From Dyadobacter sp. CECT 9275 (GTDB taxonomy: Bacteria > Bacteroidota > Bacteroidia > Cytophagales > Spirosomataceae): DNA of 64,000 nt. A program made the translations under genes and the position numbers. Under the pieces are notes generated by a model. The model made no database searches and was not told the DNA's origin. It saw only the letters and a list, made by a program, of their open reading frames with translations. Every line of letters starts with the position of its first letter. The stretch's first letter is position 1. This document shows positions 8,795 to 17,786 of this stretch, one piece after another. The DNA lies in the NCBI RefSeq assembly GCF_907164905.1, contig NZ_CAJRAF010000002.1:1116001-1180000 (forward strand), given 5' to 3'.

Positions 8795-8998
8795 AAAAAT
8801 GGTACATACCTTTAACATCTCAAATGCGGAGCTACTTATAGCTTAACTGTTTCTGCTCCAATGAATGGAACTTGTGAAGTCAAAGATAAAAATGGGAAAA
8901 CGGTTCTTCTGGTCCATGGGAACTACAAACAATATGGTGGTTGCGCCTTACACTGTCTTCAAATGAAAAACGAACATAATGATATGGAAATGAATTGA
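8795..8998 (+). pseudogene. C-terminal remnant of a paralogue of the 4060 secreted protein
   Basis: One frame, read through a stop, gives KNGTYL-stop-HLKCGATYSLTVSAPMNG then TCEVKDKNGKTVLLVHGNYK and CALHCLQM, ending at TGA 8996. This aligns along its length with the C-terminal 65 residues of the intact protein encoded at 4060-4521 (KNGTYLYHVKSGAIDSLTV ... CAMHCLQM). The TAA at 8813 replaces a Tyr codon. The N-terminal half is not detectable between 8482 and 8795, a 310-base stretch in which I see no other gene. Confidence 0.8.
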
Positions 8999-9092
8999 CA
9001 CCAAGTAAGTAATTAAGTGAAAGGTATCGTATACAATACAAATTTAATTTTTCGAAACTCATAGTATTTTAAAACAGATAAAAATCATCATT

Positions 9093-9968
9093 ATGGAAAC
9101 ATCAATTTCAATAAGCCGTATTTCTTTTGGTACAGGTTGTAGACTATTTATAGAGAGTAAAAGTACAGGTTTGTCATTAATGGTGGGCTTCATCATTATT
9201 TTATTTGCGTCTCCTTTCATCATTGGCTGTAATGGTAGTAATACTAATAATAGTCTAAAAACAGACTCTACTGCACAATCTAACGTGCAAAGGAATGGCG
9301 ACGTTACTGAGGAAATCCATAAGGGAATGGAAATGATTAAATCCGGCAACGAACTGGTTAACAAAGGGCAAAAAGCCAATGATAAGTCAATGATAGATAA
9401 TGGGATGGCTCAAATGGATAAGGGAATGCAAATGGTAAAAGCCGGACAAAGTACCATGAATAGGCCTGAACATGAAAATGAAGATATGGATGATAAAATG
9501 GCAATGGGTGATAGCATAAAAAAGACAGCAGGAAAAGATATGGATATGAGTGATAACGGAATGAATATGATTCATCAGGGATTAGACGTAGCTAAGTCTG
9601 GCAAAATGATTACCCAGCATGCACTAAAAAACAAGGATAAGCCGATGATGCAAACCGGCATGAGTATGATGGATAAAGGTATGGCGATGATTACCATGGG
9701 TAAAGAAATGATGGGAAAAGACAGCAACGTTATGGCCGATAAACCCATGTCTGATGATATGGATATGATGGATAAAGGCATGGCTATGATGGATATGGGC
9801 AAAGGTATGACCAGCAAAGCTATGGGACCAGCAGATAAGCCCATGATGGATGATGATATGGATAAGGGTATGGATATGATGGACAAGGGCATGGACATGA
9901 TGGGAATGGGCGCAGATAAAATGAAAAAAGACAAAAAACCAATGCCTATGAAGGATGATGATATGTAA
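9093..9968 (+). CDS. Met-rich repeat lipoprotein, putative Cu(I) binder
   Basis: A 291-residue exported protein. An atypically long N-terminus leads to a hydrophobic core (LMVGFIIILFASPFIIGC) with a lipobox-like Cys at about 47. From about residue 70 the protein consists of short helical repeats of the kind MDKGMAMMDMGKGM or MIKSGNELVNKGQ, with Met every three to four residues and many Asp/Lys. Such amphipathic Met arrays suggest soft-metal chelation in the periplasm. It starts the four-gene unit that continues with the oxidoreductase 30 bases downstream; that protein's N-terminal domain has similar Met-rich helices. No named family recognised. Confidence 0.75.
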   Translation: METSISISRISFGTGCRLFIESKSTGLSLMVGFIIILFASPFIIGCNGSNTNNSLKTDSTAQSNVQRNGDVTEEIHKGMEMIKSGNELVNKGQKANDKSMIDNGMAQMDKGMQMVKAGQSTMNRPEHENEDMDDKMAMGDSIKKTAGKDMDMSDNGMNMIHQGLDVAKSGKMITQHALKNKDKPMMQTGMSMMDKGMAMITMGKEMMGKDSNVMADKPMSDDMDMMDKGMAMMDMGKGMTSKAMGPADKPMMDDDMDKGMDMMDKGMDMMGMGADKMKKDKKPMPMKDDDM

Positions 9969-9997
9969 TTTTAATAGACGACCATAAATATTCTACG

Positions 9998-12007
9998 ATG
10001 AATTTGTTCCGTTGTATCATTTTTACTGCTCTTTTCTGCATAATTTTTACTGTTTTTGCATTTTCCGCTATTGCACAAACTGCTGATGAGCATGAAGGCC
10101 ACCATCCCGACAAAGTAGCAGCAGATACTGCTGCTTCAATGAATAAGATGGCAAATGCAAAAGATGCCAGCGGTGCCACGAAGGATATAGGTGCTGGTAA
10201 GAAAGCCAGTGGAATGGGGGCAGGCATGGGCGATATGATGAAGGATATGGGCAAGCCTACCAATAAGGAAATGTATCCTACACTGATGCAGGCAAATGAG
10301 CTCACCCCGGAAAAACGTATTGAAATAAACCAGTTAGCAAATAAGCAAATTACCGAAGGTAATGCCTTGCTGGATATAGGTTTAAAACAACTTTCAGGTG
10401 CCACCCGTTTGCAGGATCTGGAGGCTATCAAAGAAGCAAACCAACAGATGCACCGCGGACAAATGATGCTGGAAAGCGGCCTGGAAGGCCAGCGGGCATT
10501 AGCAGAAAGTATAGACCCACGCCTTACAGCTTTACAATGGTTTAACAGGGAAATGAACCTTAATGCCATCGAAAATGCAAAAAAGCACAGTTTTATGGGG
10601 CTTTCCTGGTTTCATTACATCACCATGTTTTTGCTCACCGCGTTTGCAGTAACGATGGTTTGGATGTATTTCCACAAAATGAAACGTGCCAATGCACTTG
10701 TTGAAAAATTATCGGGCAATCCAAAAGAGGATGTACCACCACCAGGTTCGGATAAATCAGGTGCAGCATCTGCCGCAGATAAACCGGGCACTATTCCGAC
10801 TGCTTCCCCTGCTGATAAAGCCGGAGCACCACCTGCTGTAAATCCCGATAGTGCACCATCAAAACCAAATTCATGGACAGGTACTTTGCTTGTTGCAGAA
10901 ATTTTTTTAGAAACGCCCAATGTAAAAACTTTCCGCCTTACAGAACCAGGAGGTAAAAAAATCCCCTTTAATTTCCTGCCCGGCCAGTTCATTACAGTAA
11001 CCATTAATCCAGCGGGTGTACCTGTAAAACGTTCGTATACGATTGCTTCCTCGCCCACACATACAGAATATTGCGAAATAACGGTGAAGCACGAAGAGAA
11101 GGGAACGGTTTCGCATTATATGCACAACGAAGTTCATATTGGAGAATTAATGCAGTTTACCGGGCCCTCTGGCAAATTCACTTTTACAGAAACACATGCA
11201 GACAGCGCTGTATTCATTGGTGGTGGCGTAGGATTAACGCCAATGATGAGTGCCGTCCGTTATTTGACAGACCGCTCCTGGAAAGGTGAAATATATTTTT
11301 TCTTTGCATGTAAGAATGAAAGCAGTATTATTTTTCGAGAAGAACTATTATACCTGCAAAAACGCTACTCTAATTTACATGTGTTTTTTGTACTTAGCCA
11401 ACAACAAGGCGAGGCCGGGGTGGACTTTATCCCCGGTCCTATTACTAAAGAAATAATAACAGAACGAGTGCCGGATATTATATCCCGTATGATTCACATT
11501 TGCGGGCCAAAACCCATGATGGATGCGGTAAAATTGATGATGGATGCGTTAAAAGTGCCTAAGGAAAATGTGATGGTAGAGGTATTTGCCGGCCCGCCAC
11601 CAGCAGCTAAAACGCCGATACAACCAACTGGTGCTCCTGTAAAACCACCAGAGGGAAGTGAAGCAGCGCAGCCAGCTGCCACACCTGAAGAAGGAAAAGC
11701 TGCGGTGTCCCAGAATAAAGAACCTGCTTCACCTGAGCAAGATAAGGGTGGGGTGGTCACGTTTGTCAAATCAAATAAAACAGCAGTACTTACAGCGGAT
11801 AAGTCGGTACTCGAAGCATCGGAAGAGGCCGGCGTTAACATCGATTATTCCTGCCGCGTTGGAACATGCGGTGTGTGCAAAATAAAGTTGATTTCAGGTA
11901 TGGTGACCATGGCCGTAGAAGATGCATTGACAGAGGAGGATAAGGCGGAAAATATAATTTTGGCTTGTCAGGCAAAGGCAACCGAAGCTGTTTCAGTTGA
12001 TGCTTAA
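9998..12007 (+). CDS. Membrane-anchored FNR-type oxidoreductase fused to 2Fe-2S ferredoxin
   Basis: A 669-residue multidomain protein. Order: signal peptide (1-27, ending FSAIAQ), Met-rich/helical periplasmic region (about 30-195), one membrane segment near 205-225 (ITMFLLTAFAVTMVWMYF), a Pro/Ala-rich linker, an FAD-binding domain with RSYTIASS (about 345), an NAD(P)-binding domain with GGGVGLTPMMS (about 408) and ICGPKPMMDAV (about 502), another Pro/Ala linker, and a plant-type ferredoxin domain at the C-terminus with CRVGTCGVC and a final Cys in ILACQA. The topology implies cytosolic flavin and iron-sulfur domains taking electrons from NAD(P)H. It lies between the Met-rich lipoprotein and a cytochrome-b-like protein, 24 bases apart, which suggests electron transfer into the membrane. 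The physiological acceptor is unknown. Confidence 0.88.
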   Translation: MNLFRCIIFTALFCIIFTVFAFSAIAQTADEHEGHHPDKVAADTAASMNKMANAKDASGATKDIGAGKKASGMGAGMGDMMKDMGKPTNKEMYPTLMQANELTPEKRIEINQLANKQITEGNALLDIGLKQLSGATRLQDLEAIKEANQQMHRGQMMLESGLEGQRALAESIDPRLTALQWFNREMNLNAIENAKKHSFMGLSWFHYITMFLLTAFAVTMVWMYFHKMKRANALVEKLSGNPKEDVPPPGSDKSGAASAADKPGTIPTASPADKAGAPPAVNPDSAPSKPNSWTGTLLVAEIFLETPNVKTFRLTEPGGKKIPFNFLPGQFITVTINPAGVPVKRSYTIASSPTHTEYCEITVKHEEKGTVSHYMHNEVHIGELMQFTGPSGKFTFTETHADSAVFIGGGVGLTPMMSAVRYLTDRSWKGEIYFFFACKNESSIIFREELLYLQKRYSNLHVFFVLSQQQGEAGVDFIPGPITKEIITERVPDIISRMIHICGPKPMMDAVKLMMDALKVPKENVMVEVFAGPPPAAKTPIQPTGAPVKPPEGSEAAQPAATPEEGKAAVSQNKEPASPEQDKGGVVTFVKSNKTAVLTADKSVLEASEEAGVNIDYSCRVGTCGVCKIKLISGMVTMAVEDALTEEDKAENIILACQAKATEAVSVDA

Positions 12008-12030
12008 ATTTTTACGAAAGGAATACATAA

Positions 12031-12792
12031 ATGAAACGGGAACGCACCATCATGGTCTCCATGCTTATACTACAACTTATTTTGTGGTTAGGCTTTTTGG
12101 TGCATCAGTCTCCACGGTTTGCAGGTAGCCTTACCGGTGGCATACTGGCAATTACAGCCGCTTTGCTGATGATTGTGCCGCCTCTTTTATATTCAGCCAC
12201 CAAACGGATACCTTTTTTTAAAGAAAAAATTACAAAGAGTATTTCAATGGGCACATTACTTACCTGGCATGTTTATACAAGCATCGTTGGTGCCATTCTT
12301 GCTATACTCCACACGGGCCACCGATTCGAAAGCAATCTTGGTATATGGCTTACCGTAATGATGATGCTTACGGTATTAAGTGGTTTTACAGGAAGGTATT
12401 TTCTTAGTTATTCATCAAAAGAAGTCAATGAGAAACAAGCTGAACTCAACCTTTTGGCTACGCAATACAACCAGTTAATTAATGAGATAGGTAAGCAACC
12501 AGAATCAGGGGCGAGTCATGTTGTCTCCAATAATTTGATAAGCCGTGCCTTCAACAGCTTTGTAGGCACTCAGGGTATTGCTACAGATCCTAAATCCCTG
12601 CTATCGCACCGGGCTTTGCTTTTGACTGAGTCCATTGCGGATCTTGAATATGCTATTAAAACACACGAATTACTAAAACGAAGAACAGCCCGATGGTTAA
12701 AAATCCATATCATCACATCTTCTGCGTTTTATATTTTACTGATACTGCATATTTGGTCAGCCATTTATTTTGGGTTAAGATATCTTAGATGA
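12031..12792 (+). CDS. Cytochrome-b-like integral membrane protein
   Basis: A 253-residue membrane protein with about five hydrophobic segments: two at the N-terminus (to about residue 55), two between 75 and 125, one at the C-terminus. Histidines occur in membrane-facing positions: LLTWHVYTS, AILHTGHRF, LKIHIITSS and ILHIWSAIYF. This arrangement resembles the heme-b domain of ferric-reductase or b561-like proteins, so it may carry two hemes across the membrane. A soluble helical loop (about 130-210) separates the halves. It overlaps the next gene by four bases (ATGA), and follows the NAD(P)H oxidoreductase, fitting an electron relay. Heme binding is inferred from the His pattern, not established. 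Confidence 0.65.
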   Translation: MKRERTIMVSMLILQLILWLGFLVHQSPRFAGSLTGGILAITAALLMIVPPLLYSATKRIPFFKEKITKSISMGTLLTWHVYTSIVGAILAILHTGHRFESNLGIWLTVMMMLTVLSGFTGRYFLSYSSKEVNEKQAELNLLATQYNQLINEIGKQPESGASHVVSNNLISRAFNSFVGTQGIATDPKSLLSHRALLLTESIADLEYAIKTHELLKRRTARWLKIHIITSSAFYILLILHIWSAIYFGLRYLR

Positions 12793-13559
12793 AAAAATTA
12801 ATTGGCATACTTATTCTTATATTTTACATAGCGGTAGTTTCTCACTACGGTAATTTTGATTTTACAGAAAAAAATAGCTGGCAAGCACAAGCAAGTCCAG
12901 GTAAATTGTCTTCTGCCCATGAAATGCTTTCAGCCAATTGTGCAACCTGCCACACGGCTACAATAGGTGTCGACAATGCAAAATGTATCACCTGCCATGG
13001 CGATAACAAGGCCTTACTAGAGCGGCAGCCCACTGCTTTTCACGGTGTGATCGGCAATTGTTCCTCCTGTCATATTGAACACCAGGGCCCAGATGCGAAT
13101 TTGCGGGTGATGGACCACGAGGCAATGGCGCTTCTTGGTGAAAAAATAATTGGCGATGAAAAAAAATCTTTTCAGTTAGATGAATCAATCATACCGGCTG
13201 ACCACCCGCTGGTTTCAGATCAGATTGCAAAACTTAATTGTGCCACCTGCCACGGCACAAAAGATAAGCATCTTGGTTTGATGGGCAATAATTGTGCATC
13301 CTGCCATGCCGCTACCCAGTGGACAATTCCTGAGTTCCAGCATCCGTCGGTACTTTCTATTAATTGTTCCCAATGCCACCAGGCTCCGCCGAGCCACTAT
13401 ATGATGCACTTCGAAATGGTTTCTAAAAAGGTTGCCGCCCGAAGTGATGAAAAAGGGAACGGTTGTTGCGAAGCTGTTTTAGTTAATCAATGTTATTCTT
13501 GCCATAAAACAACTTCATGGAATGATATCCAGGGAGTGGGTTTTTATAAACACCATTAA
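12789..13559 (+). CDS. Heptaheme c-type cytochrome
   Basis: A 256-residue exported protein with an N-terminal hydrophobic anchor or signal (MKKLIGILILIFYIAVVSHYG) and seven CxxCH heme-binding motifs: CATCH, CITCH, CSSCH, CATCH, CASCH, CSQCH and CYSCH. Additional histidines (AFHGVIG, IEHQG, PADHPL, FQHPS, FYKHH) are available as distal ligands, so bis-His low-spin hemes are likely, as in cytochrome c3/NrfH-like families. It should sit in the periplasm, anchored to the inner membrane. Overlap with the cytochrome-b-like gene indicates translational coupling; together they could pass electrons from cytosolic NAD(P)H to a periplasmic acceptor such as Cu(II). Confidence 0.88.
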   Translation: MKKLIGILILIFYIAVVSHYGNFDFTEKNSWQAQASPGKLSSAHEMLSANCATCHTATIGVDNAKCITCHGDNKALLERQPTAFHGVIGNCSSCHIEHQGPDANLRVMDHEAMALLGEKIIGDEKKSFQLDESIIPADHPLVSDQIAKLNCATCHGTKDKHLGLMGNNCASCHAATQWTIPEFQHPSVLSINCSQCHQAPPSHYMMHFEMVSKKVAARSDEKGNGCCEAVLVNQCYSCHKTTSWNDIQGVGFYKHH

Positions 13560-13619
13560 AACACATTGAATAAGCATCTGCTATACTTCATCAAACCAAT
13601 GAAATGAAAATAATCGACT

Positions 13620-13851
13620 ATAGTCAAATGCTAATCGATGGCCAATGCTATCTGAGCTTTATGGCGCTGTGGATGCGCCAATGCTAGGAAAAAGCCTAAT
13701 GTAAAAAGCGGTATTGAAAAAATCGAAGGCACCATTGGTAAGCCCTGAAATTGCTGCTGCTATTTTGCTTTTTAGCATCAAATAAGCAAGCTTTATCAAT
13801 GGCACTGTTCTGGTGGTAGATGGAGGAAGGGTGCAGGTATATAATCAATAG
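13620..13851 (+). pseudogene. C-terminal remnant of a short-chain dehydrogenase/reductase
   Basis: Pieces in different frames match the end of an SDR: DAPMLGKS, then KSGIEKIEGTIGKP, then EIAAAILLFS, then ASFINGTVLVVDGGR, ending at the TAG at 13849. The last block is the classical SDR C-terminal motif (AxFING-x-VDGG). At least two frameshifts and two internal stops are needed. No Rossmann GxxxGxG part is visible upstream, so only the final third survives. Confidence 0.7.
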
Positions 13852-14248
13852 CAAAGGTCTGTTTAATAACAACCTTAGTTTACAATGAACAAAGCACTTT
13901 CGCTGTAACCGTGACTTGTATCCGTTCTCTCATTTTTATATCAGTAAATTATGCAACTTAAACCCAAAGGTATGTAAGATTATTCGTATCAATAAGAGGA
14001 ACTTTGCTATGAAGGGAAAACCACTTATGAGGATTGATTAAATACATAGGTATGGATACCGGGTTGTAAAAAAATAAAATTGAGGATTGTCATTTCCAAA
14101 CATGACCACTATCATAAAGCGCTGAAAGAAGAGGTTCTACTTTTAATCAAATTTAAATAGCTTGTTTTGAAGTGGTTACAATAACTGCTTCCATCTATTC
14201 CGTTTAAAGACTTCTCATAGTTAATCTTCTAATTTTAAAAACAAAAAA
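13852..14248. other. Gene-poor stretch
   Basis: About 400 AT-rich bases between the SDR remnant and the SHOCT-like gene. I find no open frame of convincing composition, no hairpin-plus-T terminator and no recognisable RNA. It is probably eroded coding DNA, given the remnants on both sides. Confidence 0.4.
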
Positions 14249-14464
14249 ATGTATAACAGCGGTTATCAGTTCGTGGGAATGCACTTTATATGGTGGTTCA
14301 TTTGGCTAGGATTAATTTTCTGGATTTTTGCTACGCCTTACAATATTCCAGGTCAGCGAAAAAAGAAAGATACTCCTCTTGACATTTTGCAGAAGCGTTT
14401 CGCTTCAGGACAAATAACAAAGGAAGAATACCAGGAGCATAAAAAAATTTTGCGGGTAGTTTAA
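14249..14464 (+). CDS. Small membrane protein with SHOCT-like C-terminus
   Basis: A 71-residue protein: a short N-terminus, one Trp-rich membrane segment (MHFIWWFIWLGLIFWIFA), a basic linker (GQRKKKD) and a C-terminal helix pair DILQKRFASGQITKEEYQEHK. The last part is the SHOCT pattern (short C-terminal domain, L-x-x-R-x-A-x-G-x-I-x-x-E-E-Y/F), found in many small membrane proteins and thought to mediate oligomerisation. An eroded relative lies at 7670-7836, and both are followed by a broken small exported protein. Confidence 0.75.
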   Translation: MYNSGYQFVGMHFIWWFIWLGLIFWIFATPYNIPGQRKKKDTPLDILQKRFASGQITKEEYQEHKKILRVV

Positions 14465-14553
14465 CCATATTAAATAACTGCAACAAATCTATCTGTTAAA
14501 GATAAATGATTTTCTTTTAAACCGGTAACCATCAGGTTTAGCTGTAGAAATGT

Positions 14554-14761
14554 ATGAAGAAGCTACTGCCTTTCATTGCTGCCTTTTCTTTAAGTTCATG
14601 TGTAATATTTGCCCAAGAACACAGAATGGAGAAAATAGGCAAAAGGATTTGGTCTAAAATGATTTAAATGATAAACAGTTGTGAGCATATCCCTAATTGT
14701 GCTGACCGTTTCGGCATTTGTCTTCTTTACCGGCCTTTCTGTTATGGCAAAGCATAACTAG
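14554..14761 (+). pseudogene. Broken small exported membrane protein
   Basis: The first frame encodes a signal peptide (MKKLLPFIAAFSLSSCVIFA) and stops after 37 codons at a TAA near 14665. Another frame downstream encodes a hydrophobic segment (VVSISLIVLTVSAFVFFTGL) ending in VMAKHN and a TAG at 14759. The layout (signal, linker, membrane segment, short tail) matches the broken gene at 7839-8035, though sequence similarity is weak. At least one indel is required. It could also be two unrelated pieces. Confidence 0.45.
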
Positions 14762-14877
14762 CCCCTAGTTTTTGCACAGTCTCACGGTGTTAAAAAATTG
14801 TTCTTCTGTGCGATTCAAAAAATGAATACGAGAAGGCAAAGAACTTGAAATATTAATCAAACTAAAAAGAAATAAAC

Positions 14878-16260
14878 ATGTCTATTCAAACAATTAATCC
14901 CACAACAAACCTTGCGCTCAAGACTTTTGAAGAAATGACAGAGGAGGCAGTGGATGCTGCTGTAGCACAAGCCTTAACAGCATTTGGCGACTGGAAAAGA
15001 ACCACTTACGAGCAACGTGCCCGTTTATTGCACAAGGTAGCTGACTTGATGCGCGAAAAAAAAGAAGCATTGGCAACAACAATCACTTTGGAGATGGGCA
15101 AACTCATCTCCCAGGCGGAAGCTGAAATAGTTTTAAGTGCTGATATTTTTGATTACTACGCCGACAATGGTGCCGTCTTTCTCGCCGATAAAAATCTTAG
15201 CCCCGAACATGGAAAAGCGTTTATCCGCCACAGCCCAGTAGGTGTGCTGTTAGGTGTAGAACCGTGGAACTTTCCATATTACCAGGTGGCCCGTTTTGCC
15301 GCGCCTAACATAATGATAGGCAATACAGTGCTGGTAAAACATGCGTCCATCGTGCCTCAATGCGCCATCACCATAGAAGAATTGTTCAAAGAAGCGGGTG
15401 CCGCACCGGGCATTTATACCAACCTTTTGATATCAGGCAGCCGCGCTTCGGTATTAGTGCGCGATAAAAGAATTAAAGGGGTTTCCCTTACTGGCAGCGA
15501 GGAAGCGGGGGCAAGCGTAGCATCTGAAGCCGGCAAAAATTTAAAAAAATCTGTTCTTGAATTGGGGGGAAGCGACGCCTTTATCATATTGGAAGATGCC
15601 GATATTGAAAAGACAGTTGAATGGGCAGTTGTGGGTAGAATGAATAATAACGGGCAATGTTGTGTGGCATCTAAACGGTTTATTGCCGTAGAAGCTGTGG
15701 CCGACGAGTTCCTGGAACGATTCAAAAACCGGTTGTCTAATATAGTGGTCGGCGACCCAATGGACAAGACTACTGAATTAGGACCCCTGAGTAGTGAAGG
15801 CGCAGCAGTACAGTTAGCCGACCAGGTCAAGCGGGCTGTAGATGCAGGAGCAAAAGTATTGATAGGTGGCAAGCGTGTTGACCGCCCTGGCGCTTTTATG
15901 CAACCTACTATTCTCACCGATATTAAACCAGGCAATCCTGCATATCTGGAAGAGTTGTTTGGACCGGTTGCCTCTTTTTACCGCGTCAAAAATGAGCAGG
16001 CTGCTATTGACCTTGCTAATGACTCACCATTTGGTTTAGGCGGTTCTGTTTTCACGCAAGACATTGAACGAGGCCAGCGGGTGGCTGACCAGATTGATAC
16101 CGGAATGGTTTTCATTAATCACCCTACATGGACACAAGCTGATTTGCCTTTTGGGGGCACCAAGCGTTCAGGTTACGGACGTGAGTTATCAGAGTTAGGT
16201 ATTGATGAATTTGTAAACAAAAAACTTATTCGCACAAGCGAACTAACCGACCCTTTTTAA
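14878..16260 (+). CDS. NAD(P)-dependent aldehyde dehydrogenase, succinate-semialdehyde type
   Basis: A 460-residue ALDH-superfamily enzyme that oxidises an aldehyde to the acid with NAD(P)+. Visible landmarks: PWNFPYYQ near residue 120, the catalytic Glu in LELGGSDAF (about 222), the catalytic Cys in NNGQCCVASKRF (about 256) and EELFGPVASFY near 360. Length and the short N-terminus fit the GabD/Sad-like subgroup (succinate-semialdehyde dehydrogenase), but substrate cannot be fixed from sequence. It is the only intact enzyme in a stretch of gene remnants, 117 bases after a broken small gene, which suggests it is kept by selection. Confidence 0.88.
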   Translation: MSIQTINPTTNLALKTFEEMTEEAVDAAVAQALTAFGDWKRTTYEQRARLLHKVADLMREKKEALATTITLEMGKLISQAEAEIVLSADIFDYYADNGAVFLADKNLSPEHGKAFIRHSPVGVLLGVEPWNFPYYQVARFAAPNIMIGNTVLVKHASIVPQCAITIEELFKEAGAAPGIYTNLLISGSRASVLVRDKRIKGVSLTGSEEAGASVASEAGKNLKKSVLELGGSDAFIILEDADIEKTVEWAVVGRMNNNGQCCVASKRFIAVEAVADEFLERFKNRLSNIVVGDPMDKTTELGPLSSEGAAVQLADQVKRAVDAGAKVLIGGKRVDRPGAFMQPTILTDIKPGNPAYLEELFGPVASFYRVKNEQAAIDLANDSPFGLGGSVFTQDIERGQRVADQIDTGMVFINHPTWTQADLPFGGTKRSGYGRELSELGIDEFVNKKLIRTSELTDPF

Positions 16261-16631
16261 TAATCTCTAAATAGCGCTGTTATTCATTTCAAAGCTATTT
16301 ATTTCCTGCTGAATAGAACCATAAAAGTCCACGGGAGTGATATATGGATGCTTGACAGACAAACAAATGTCGGTGCTAAAAAATAAACAAGAAAACGACT
16401 TTTGTTCTTTTATTACAATTAGAGCAGAAGCTGATGCGGCTGAAAAAGAATTTTTTAAGTAGGATTTTTATGTACTAGGAAATGTCACTTTAATCATCGT
16501 TGCGTCGCACTCTTGTGCATTTTGTATAACAGGCAGCAATGAACATTTACCAGAGCGAACCAAATGACATTCAACGGTACGCAAAATCGCCAATGATGCT
16601 TTCCCATGTTGAATTTGAATAATGAAAATGT
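16261..16631. other. Gene-poor stretch after the aldehyde dehydrogenase
   Basis: About 370 bases without a convincing gene, RNA or terminator hairpin. A short frame around 16385-16462 ends EADAAEKEFFK-stop and might be residual coding sequence, but I cannot assign it to a family. Confidence 0.35.
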
Positions 16632-17213
16632 ATGTGTGTTGTAGAAATGCTATCGCGATTAATTAAAATTCGAAAGAATTGGCAATTGTTTCTTTTAGCT
16701 GCCATGATAATAAATAACCAACAACTGTCTGCGCAAGCACTAAAAGCGACTAATCCACCAATGTATTTTCTGAATACAGGAGTGTTTTTTTCACCCTCAA
16801 TGGAGGATACTTATTTCAGTCCGGCATTGGATGTAGAAACGGGATTTTGGAAAATGAACAACAAGAATTTTTTTAGCTGGGGCGCTTCTGCTGAGGTTTG
16901 GCACTTTAGCAGTATAATGTATGGATTAAATAATCCAACCATAAAGAATAATACTGATGCTTTTATTAATCTGAATGGGATATTTTATTATGATAACAAG
17001 ATCATCACTCCATATGTGATGCCAACCTTTTCTTTTGTTTCAGATTTTAAAGATGTTGGTATTGCCGCAGGAATTGCCTTGGGGCTAACTCACAAAACAA
17101 GCAAAAGGTTAGAAACCTTCATACAAGCGAAATCAATCAGATTTTCTAAACCACTCAATTATCTGAACATGAATTTTATTATGATTGGACTATCTTTAAA
17201 ATTATCAGAATGA
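16632..17213 (+). CDS. Outer-membrane or secreted protein of unknown function
   Basis: A 193-residue protein. The Met at 16647 (MLSRLIKIRKNWQLFLLAAMII) gives a better signal peptide than the first ATG; cleavage is likely after NNQQLSAQ. The mature part alternates polar and aromatic residues (NGIFYYDNKIITPYVMPTF, FIQAKSIRFSKPLNYLNM) and ends with a hydrophobic strand (FIMIGLSLKL), a pattern of a small beta barrel. No family recognised. It stands alone between an ALDH gene and a methyltransferase remnant. Confidence 0.6.
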   Translation: MCVVEMLSRLIKIRKNWQLFLLAAMIINNQQLSAQALKATNPPMYFLNTGVFFSPSMEDTYFSPALDVETGFWKMNNKNFFSWGASAEVWHFSSIMYGLNNPTIKNNTDAFINLNGIFYYDNKIITPYVMPTFSFVSDFKDVGIAAGIALGLTHKTSKRLETFIQAKSIRFSKPLNYLNMNFIMIGLSLKLSE

Positions 17214-17252
17214 ATTATACGGCGAACACCAGGGCATTGTTTAAAGAGAGTA

Positions 17253-17753
17253 ATGAATATTAATTTTTTCTATAACAAATTCTGGAACCACGGTCCGGCG
17301 AGAAATTTTTGGAAGTTGGACCGGGTCCCGGCATTCAGGCGCTGCCCTGTAGCGGAGGCTTTGCTACCGGGAGGTACACTCGATGTTCTGGATATACAGC
17401 GGAAGATGCTGATGCACTTGACCACCTGGCAACAAAAAGGCACGTTATCAACATACGGGCAAAGTTTGGAGATGCGCAAAATACCGCTTTATCAGGATGC
17501 CGTATTTAATGCTGTGTACATGATAGGAACCCTCGGGGAAATTCCGGATCAGCCCGTGCGCTGATGGGTTTCTCCGGCTACTCAAACCGGACGGGCGACT
17601 TTATAACAAGCGAAGTTATTATTGACACGGATTTTATATCTCTTGCTGCCTCTAAAAAAGAAGGCATGTGAGGCGGGCTTTGCGTATGAGCGGAGTAGCG
17701 ACCAACCATTTCTTATTTCACAAGATTTAGGCGAAAAGACAGAGGTACTTTAA
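17253..17753 (+). pseudogene. Decayed class I SAM-dependent methyltransferase
   Basis: Successive frames give the conserved blocks of a methyltransferase in order: EVGPGPG (SAM-binding loop, about 17311), GGTLDVLDIQRKML (motif II, 17370-17410), AVFNAVYMIGTLGEIPDQ (about 17500-17555), RLLKPDGRL (about 17570-17600), then EVIIDTDFISL and KACEAGFAYERSSDQPFLIS to a TAA at 17751. Four or more frameshifts separate them. The longest frame (17253-17564) is therefore only a fragment and should not be called a gene. Confidence 0.8.
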
Positions 17754-17786
17754 TGCCACGAGACAATATGAAATTCATTTATATGA

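Noticed and set aside
17253..17564. 103-residue ORF as an intact gene
   Set aside because: Methyltransferase blocks continue in other frames before and after it, so it is one piece of a pseudogene.
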